From assembly GCA_963829135.1 (NCBI GenBank), contig CAWHHO010000002.1, forward strand, positions 62,001 through 126,000: DNA of 64,000 bases, written 5' to 3'. The translations under genes were made by a program, and so were the position numbers. Below are positions 58,813 to 64,000 of this stretch, in pieces; the first letter of the stretch is position 1; every line of letters starts with the position of its first letter. This DNA comes from Kumtagia sp963829135 (GTDB lineage: Bacteria > Pseudomonadota > Alphaproteobacteria > Rhizobiales > Rhizobiaceae). Under the pieces are notes generated by a model. It was given only the letters and a program-made list of their open reading frames with translations, did not search any database and was not told where the DNA came from.

Positions 58813-59816
58813 GCACGCCGCTCCTCGAGGTCGACGATCTTGCTGTCGTGACCACCGAGAATCTCGCGATCATTGAGGATGTCAGCTTTTCGGTAGGGCA
58901 CGGTGAGGTGTTGGGCCTGGTCGGCGAAAGCGGATCAGGCAAATCGATAAGTTGCCGCGCCTTGATGCGGCTCCTGCCAAGCGAGAGTCTCAGGATCGCC
59001 AAGGGTGCAGTCCGGTTTGAGGGAATAGAGCTCCTGGCCTTGAACGAGCGCGAAATGCGCGAAATCAGAGGCCGTCGCATGGGGATGATTTTCCAGAATC
59101 CGGCAAGTCATCTCGATCCGGTGATGAGCATCGGGCACCAAATCGCCGAGACTCTGCGGTTTCACCGCAATGCCGGCCGGCGCGCCGCTTGGCGCGAAGC
59201 GATTGAAATGCTTCGCCAGGTGGGCATTCCCGACCCGGAGCGCCGCGTCGGCGACTATCCGTACCAATTCTCTGGAGGCATGCGACAACGGGCCATGATC
59301 GCCCTTGTGCTCGCCTGCAACCCCAGTCTCATTATTGCCGATGAACCGACCACTGCGCTCGACGTCACCGTCCAGGCGCAAATCATCCGCCTCCTTCTCG
59401 ATCTGCGCGATCGGCGTGGCGTTTCGATCATTCTCATCACGCATGATCTCGGACTGGTGGCGCAGACCTGCGACGCCATTGCTGTGATGTATGCTGGGCG
59501 CATTTGTGAGCGCGGCGTCAAGCGGGAAGTCCTTGCAAGACCACTCCATCCTTACACGCGCGATCTCATAGCTTGCCAGCCCGCGACGTCCCGTTTCGGT
59601 TCCTTCTTGCCGAGCATTCCCGGCCAACCACCTCTGCCAACCGCCTATCCCCCCGGCTGTCGATTCCATCCGCGTTGTGCAGAAGCGATGTCCATATGCC
59701 GCGAGATTTGTCCAACATTGCATGCCTACCGGGATGCGCAGGTCGCCGCCTGCCACCTCGCCGAAGAGAGGGCACTCACCAAGCCGGCTCAAGATGCTCG
59801 AACCGCCACTTCTTGA
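58809..59816 (+). CDS. Peptide ABC transporter ATPase (DppD/OppD type)
   Basis: A 335-aa ATPase starting at GTG (STPLLEVDDLAVVTTENLAI). Walker A GLVGESGSGKSISCRALMR, Q-loop GMIFQNPASHLDPVM, signature FSGGMRQRAMIALVLA, Walker B LIIADEPTTALDVT and the C-terminal oligopeptide-family cysteine cluster (GCRFHPRCAEAMSICREICP), which in relatives can bind an iron-sulfur cluster. Intact. Confidence 0.93.
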   Translation: MSTPLLEVDDLAVVTTENLAIIEDVSFSVGHGEVLGLVGESGSGKSISCRALMRLLPSESLRIAKGAVRFEGIELLALNEREMREIRGRRMGMIFQNPASHLDPVMSIGHQIAETLRFHRNAGRRAAWREAIEMLRQVGIPDPERRVGDYPYQFSGGMRQRAMIALVLACNPSLIIADEPTTALDVTVQAQIIRLLLDLRDRRGVSIILITHDLGLVAQTCDAIAVMYAGRICERGVKREVLARPLHPYTRDLIACQPATSRFGSFLPSIPGQPPLPTAYPPGCRFHPRCAEAMSICREICPTLHAYRDAQVAACHLAEERALTKPAQDARTATS

Positions 59817-60760
59817 AGTCGACAGTTTGAGCGTTTCCTATCGGCTCGGAGGTCTCCTCCGGTCCCGTCTGGTTCACGCGGTGAACGATGTCTCGTTCAT
59901 GCTCAGGACGGGTGAAACACTTGGTCTCGTCGGAGAATCCGGCTGTGGCAAGACGAGCCTTGCCCGGGCAGTCCTTGGCCTGACGCCGATCACTGGAGGT
60001 TCTATCCGCCTCGCCGGAACTAACATCGAGGCCGATGGGTATGCCGCGCTGCGCCGTCAGGCGGCAATGATTTTCCAGGACCCGTATTCGGCGCTGAATC
60101 CGCGGTTAAGCATTGGAAGCGCGATCGCGGAGGTGCTGCAGGTAACTACCGGCTTGACGCGCGAGGCAAGGCGAAAGCGCGTGGCTGACTTGCTCTTGAT
60201 GGTCGGCCTGTCTCCCGAGCATGCAACACGAAAGCCGGCCACACTGTCAGGCGGCCAGTGCCAGCGGGCAGGGATCGCCCGCGCTTTGGCCGCCGACCCC
60301 AAAGCTGATCCTGGCGGATGAGTGTGTCTCGGCGCTCGATGTTTCGATAAGGGCGCAGATCATCAATCTTCTGATCGAGCTCAGGTCGCGAATGGGTTTG
60401 GCGATGATTTTCATAGCCCATGACCTGTCGACCGTGCGCGCCCTGTGCGATCGCGTTGCTGTGATGTACCTCGGAAGAATTGTCGAGCAAGGATATACGG
60501 CCGACGTGTTCGAGCATCCCCGCCATCCCTATACGCAAGCCTTGATCAGCTCCATACCCGATCTCGATCCGGACCGACCGCTTCTTCGCCACATAGTGGC
60601 GGGGGAGCCGCCAAGCGCTGCAAATCTCCCACCGGGCTGTCCATTCCACCCGCGATGTCCAAGCGTCATGGAGAGCTGCCGGCGAGGTGCGGCGCCAATA
60701 CTGAGGCAGGCCGGACCGCAGCGGGCCGCTTGCCTCCTTTACAACGAAGTGAAAAACTAG
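59794..60760 (+). CDS. Peptide ABC transporter ATPase (DppF/OppF type), one frameshift
   Basis: It starts MLEPPLLEVDSLSVSYRLGG inside the end of the first ATPase gene. Walker A LGLVGESGCGKTSLARAV, Q-loop MIFQDPYSALNPRLS, signature LSGGQCQRAGIARALA and, after an extra A near 60303 (CCCCAAAG), Walker B LILADECVSALDVSIRAQII, IAHDLSTVRALCD and the cysteine cluster PPGCPFHPRCPSVMESC. Homopolymer insertion is the likely cause of the break. It is the second ATPase of the importer. Confidence 0.9.
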
Positions 60761-60793
60761 ATGACTAGGGCCAGGACCAAAAGGGAGAGGAAA

Positions 60794-62315
60794 ATGAGGA
60801 TCGCCAAGCAACTCGCTTTCTCCATTATGTCCGCAATGAGTGGGCTGTTGGTGATGACAACGCTGGCGGATGCTGGCGGAACTCTCTCGATTGCGCGGCG
60901 AGAGGATGGCACGACTTTCGACCCCATCAAGACCGCGCAGAATATCGATTTCTGGGTATTCTCGAATGTCTACGACTTGCTGGTCCGGGTGGACAAATCC
61001 GGGACCAAACTCGAGCCAGGTCTTGCGGAGAGCTGGGAAGTCTCGCCGGATGGCACCGTCTACACTTTCAAGATGCGCGACGCGAAGTTCGAAGATGGCT
61101 CGCCGATCACCGCCAAGGACGCCGTCTTCTCGTTGACGCGCATTCGCGACAACAAGGATTCGCTGTGGGCGGACACCTACAAGGTGATCAAAACGGCGGA
61201 AGCGAAGGACGACAAGACGCTTGTCGTGACCCTGAACCAGCCGGTCGTGCCGTTTTTGGCAACGCTTGCCATGCCGGGCGCCTCGATTCTATCGGAAAAG
61301 GCCGTTTCGTCGCTTGGCGAGGAAGCCTATGCCAGCAAGCCGATGGCGTCCGGCGCCTTCGGGCTCGCCGAATGGAAGCGCGGTCAAAGCGTGACGCTCA
61401 AGAAGAACCCGAACTTCTGGCAGGCCGACCGGGTCAAGCTCGACGGCGTGGAATGGATTTCTGAGGTCGATGACAACACCCGCATGCTCAAACTTCGGGC
61501 GGGAGAGGTTGATTGCGCGATATTCGTGCCCTTTTCCAACGTCGCCGAGCTCAAGCAGGACCCCAATTTGAATATTCTGATCGAACCCTCGACCCGTGAG
61601 GATCATCTTCTGATCAACCATGAAAAGGGGCCGCTCGAGCAAGAAGGAAGTCCGCGAGGCGCTCGACTATGCCATCGATAAGAAATCGATAGTCAACATT
61701 GTTACATACGATCTTGGTAAGATCGCAAACTCCTACATTCCCGAGGGTGCCCTATACCACAACGATTCAAATCTCGTGCGCCCATATGATCCCGAGAAGG
61801 CCAAGCAACTCCTCAAGGATGCGGGCGTCGAGGGTCTGACCATCACGCACCTCATCAACGCCGGCGATGTCAATGATGAGCAGATCGCGGTTCTGCTGCA
61901 GCAGCAACTCGCCAAGGTTGGGGTCACCGTCAATCTTCAGAAGATGGACGCCAGCCAGACTTGGCAAACCGAGGTCGATGGCAACTACGACACGGCGGTC
62001 AACTATTGGACGAACGATATCATCGACCCGGACCAGAAGACCACTTTTGTCCTCGGTCATGATGCGAATATGAACTATATGACCCGCTACAAGAACGACA
62101 AGGTGAAGGCCTTGGTCGCCGCCGCCAGGACCGAAGCCGATCCCAAGAAGCGGGAAGCGATGTACATGGAAATTCAACGCATCGCGAAGGATGACGTTCA
62201 CTGGATCGATCTGTATTACAGCCCGTATATCAATGGATGCCGGAAGAACATCACCGACTTCTATCAAAATCCGCTGGGCCGCTTCTTCCTCGAGGATACC
62301 GACAAGGCTCAATAG
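60794..62315 (+). CDS. Peptide-binding periplasmic protein (SBP_bac_5), one frameshift
   Basis: A family 5 binding protein of about 506 residues with a signal peptide (AKQLAFSIMSAMSGLLVMTT, cleavage near ADAG). LEPGLAESWEVSPDGTVYTF and AKDAVFSLTRIRDN are the family hallmarks; LDYAIDKKSIVNIVTYDLGK and IPEGALYHND follow after a shift near 61640. GGGAGAGGAAA precedes the ATG. As the last gene it supplies the receptor for the upstream B-C-D-F transporter. Confidence 0.92.
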
Positions 62316-62372
62316 CGACGAGAGCTCGGTCTCGTCGCTCAGCCCATCAAATAGACCTCAACACGGCGGTGG

Positions 62373-63569
62373 TCAGGCGACGCGACTTGCTTTTTTCCGA
62401 GTTTGCCGGTCGACGGCGCGTCGAACGCTAGCAAGCACTCTCTCGCATTCGGCCGCAGTCATCTGGGCAAATAGCGGCAATATGACTGACCGGGCTTGGG
62501 CGGCTTCACTCCGGGCCAACCCCGATCTGGCGCTCCTGCTCCCGCCACCATCATAAGCCGGCTCAAGGTGAATGTTCATGACGCCGCGACGCGATGAGAT
62601 GCCCATATCGAGCAGGTCCTGCATGAACTCGGTCTGGTCCAGGTAAGGATCCAGAGTGATACAGTAGCTCTGCCAATTGCTGCGTGCCCATTCCGGTTCC
62701 ATGGGCGGCGTTACGCCTGCGACGCCGGCGAGGGCGCTTGAGTAGTAGCCGGCTATCTCCCGCCGCCGGGCAACGATATCGGGCAGTTTTATCAATTGCT
62801 CTCGGCCGATCGCTGCCTGCAGGTCGGTCATACGATAGTTGTAACCGAGATCCGTATAGCTTTCGAAGATGACACGCTGTGACGCATGCCTTGCCGTGTC
62901 GGATATGCTCATCGCATGCTGACGCCAGAGACGGAACTTTTTGTCCAGCTCGGCATCGTTCGTCGTGATCATTCCCCCGTCGCCCGTGGTGACGACCTTG
63001 CGCGGATGAAACGAAAAACAGGCGATGTCCCCGTGCGGCGAGCCGATCTTCTGCCAGCCGTCTCCGAGATTGACTTCACTTCCAATTGCGCAAGCCGCAT
63101 CCTCGATCAACCGGATGGAATGACGCCGGGCCAAATCGACGAGCCGTGTCAGGTCGCAGGGCATGCCGAGCTGGTGTACGACCAGAATTGCCTTCGTCTG
63201 GCCAGACAGCGCGCCCTCGATCAGTTCGGGGTCGATATTGTAACCGGTGCGCTCGATATCCACGAAAACCGGAACGGCGCCGCAATAGCGAACCGCATTC
63301 GCCGTCGCAATGAAGGAATGGCTGACGGTGATCACCTCGTCACCCGGGCCGACCCCCGCCGCAAGCAGCGCAAGATGAAGAGCCGTCGTGCAGTTGGAAA
63401 CGGCGCAAGCATGCTGCGAGCCGACAAACGCCGAGAACTCACGCTCAAGTGCCGCGACCTCGGGGCCTTGTGTTACCCAGCCGGACCGAATGACGCGGCT
63501 CACGGCCTCTATCTCACGCTCATCCATAAGCGGCTTGGCTACCGCGATGGTATCGGAGGGAGTGTTCAT
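62373..63569 (-). CDS. DegT/DnrJ/EryC1 sugar aminotransferase
   Basis: A 398-aa PLP enzyme of nucleotide-sugar amination. ALEREFSAFVGSQHACAVSN, GPGDEVITVSHSFIATANAV, IEDAACAIGSEVN and SFHPRKVVTTGDGGMITTND, with Lys191 as the Schiff-base lysine, are in family order; YNYRMTDLQAAIGREQL follows. It starts at the ATG overlapping the epimerase stop (ATGA). With that neighbour it suggests synthesis of a 4-amino sugar for surface polysaccharide. Confidence 0.92.
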   Translation of the reverse strand: MNTPSDTIAVAKPLMDEREIEAVSRVIRSGWVTQGPEVAALEREFSAFVGSQHACAVSNCTTALHLALLAAGVGPGDEVITVSHSFIATANAVRYCGAVPVFVDIERTGYNIDPELIEGALSGQTKAILVVHQLGMPCDLTRLVDLARRHSIRLIEDAACAIGSEVNLGDGWQKIGSPHGDIACFSFHPRKVVTTGDGGMITTNDAELDKKFRLWRQHAMSISDTARHASQRVIFESYTDLGYNYRMTDLQAAIGREQLIKLPDIVARRREIAGYYSSALAGVAGVTPPMEPEWARSNWQSYCITLDPYLDQTEFMQDLLDMGISSRRGVMNIHLEPAYDGGGSRSARSGLARSEAAQARSVILPLFAQMTAAECERVLASVRRAVDRQTRKKASRVA

Positions 63570-64000
63570 TCGGCGGCCAACGGCGCTTGCGCCTTCGACT
63601 GACGCCACCAATCGACCAGATCCCGCAATCCTTCTTCCAACCCGATCTCTGCCTTGAATTGGATCATATCTTCCGCCTTGCGGGTGTCGGCCAGCCGGCG
63701 CGACACTCCGTTCACCGGACGCGCCGGCGCATGGACCGGCTTAAGGTCCGACCCCATTGCCTTTCCGAGCATCGTCGCCAGCTGCAGCAGGCTTGTTTCT
63801 TCACCGCTGGCGACATTGAACACTTCATCGGTGACATCGGAGTTCGCTGCCAACACGTTGGCCCGGGCGATGTCACGGACATGAACGAAATCCATCGTCT
63901 GGGCTCCGTCGCCGAAGATAATGGGCGCTTCGCCCGCTGCGATGCGATCCATCCAGCGAATAAGAACTTCGGTATAGACCCCGAACATGTCCATGCGCGG
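63566..64000 (-). CDS. NAD-dependent nucleotide-sugar epimerase/dehydratase, C-terminal part (5' end beyond window)
   Basis: The last 145 residues of an extended short-chain dehydrogenase: MFGVYTEVLIRWMDRIAAGE, PIIFGDGAQTMDFVHVRDIA (the family's GDGxQxRDFxxVxD box), NVASGEETSLLQLATMLGKA and GVSRRLADTRKAEDMIQFKA. The NAD-binding and catalytic YxxxK parts lie outside the window to the right. It is coupled to the aminotransferase. Confidence 0.9.
   Translation of the reverse strand, partial: PRMDMFGVYTEVLIRWMDRIAAGEAPIIFGDGAQTMDFVHVRDIARANVLAANSDVTDEVFNVASGEETSLLQLATMLGKAMGSDLKPVHAPARPVNGVSRRLADTRKAEDMIQFKAEIGLEEGLRDLVDWWRQSKAQAPLAAE

Noticed and set aside
1..64000. CRISPR arrays, insertion sequences, tRNA or rRNA genes, integrase and att sites
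   Set aside because: None recognised by eye on either strand; short or diverged tRNAs could be missed without a covariance search.

Overview
The window reads as the chromosome of a high-GC alphaproteobacterium, most likely a member of the Rhizobiales close to Mesorhizobium/Phyllobacteriaceae. The evidence is the gene style, a rhizobial REP-like intergenic palindrome, a kdpFABCDE operon with KdpD/KdpE, a DUF2218-SIP ferric reductase and many sugar and peptide ABC systems. This placement is inference; no rRNA or tRNA gene was recognised to fix it.

Layout. 1-5.6 kb: a broken ChaA-like antiporter, a polyol dehydrogenase, a DUF1254 protein, a small secreted protein, a formylglycine-generating enzyme (FGE) and an outer-membrane barrel. 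5.8-14.2 kb: a ferric-hydroxamate uptake island (reductase, FhuB/D/C-type transporter, TonB receptor, AraC regulator). 14.4-23.4 kb: a VOC protein, then the kdp potassium operon with two very small membrane ORFs at its head. 23.6-29.6 kb: a Tat-exported DUF1254 protein, a 38-aa membrane peptide, an arylsulfatase carrying the Cys that FGE modifies, and a PAS hybrid histidine kinase. 29.8-31.0 kb: a GFA protein and small hypotheticals. 31.0-44.9 kb: two opposed sugar operons. The minus one has a GH127 beta-L-arabinofuranosidase, two permeases, a binding protein and LacI. The plus one has an oxidoreductase, an isomerase, a binding protein, two permeases and an ATPase behind a second LacI. Clear palindromic operators lie upstream of both, and this tract is riddled with frameshifts.

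45.0-52.4 kb is the most unusual part. A single 1306-aa protein carries a trypsin-like protease, a DNA/RNA non-specific (EndoG/NUC1-type) nuclease and a subtilisin-like protease, all with catalytic residues visible. An 11-nt overlap links it to a second trypsin-like protease that shares its N-terminal module, and an ATGA overlap links that to a 140-aa ORF. Upstream lie an AT-rich leader with two palindromes, two Trp-rich small ORFs, and (52.6-55.9 kb) a class III nucleotide cyclase-ATPase-TPR protein. I read the protease/nuclease set as a candidate proteolysis-gated conflict or defence system; that function is inference.

56.1-62.3 kb: a proline-iminopeptidase-like hydrolase with a complete dipeptide/oligopeptide ABC transporter. 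62.4-64.0 kb: a DegT-type sugar aminotransferase and a nucleotide-sugar epimerase running off the right edge.

Sequence quality. About fourteen otherwise well-conserved genes outside 31-44 kb carry one or two 1-nt frameshifts, and almost every gene inside that tract carries several. Protein conservation on both sides of each break suggests uncorrected indels or very recent decay. Coordinates of broken genes give the whole reconstructed locus.
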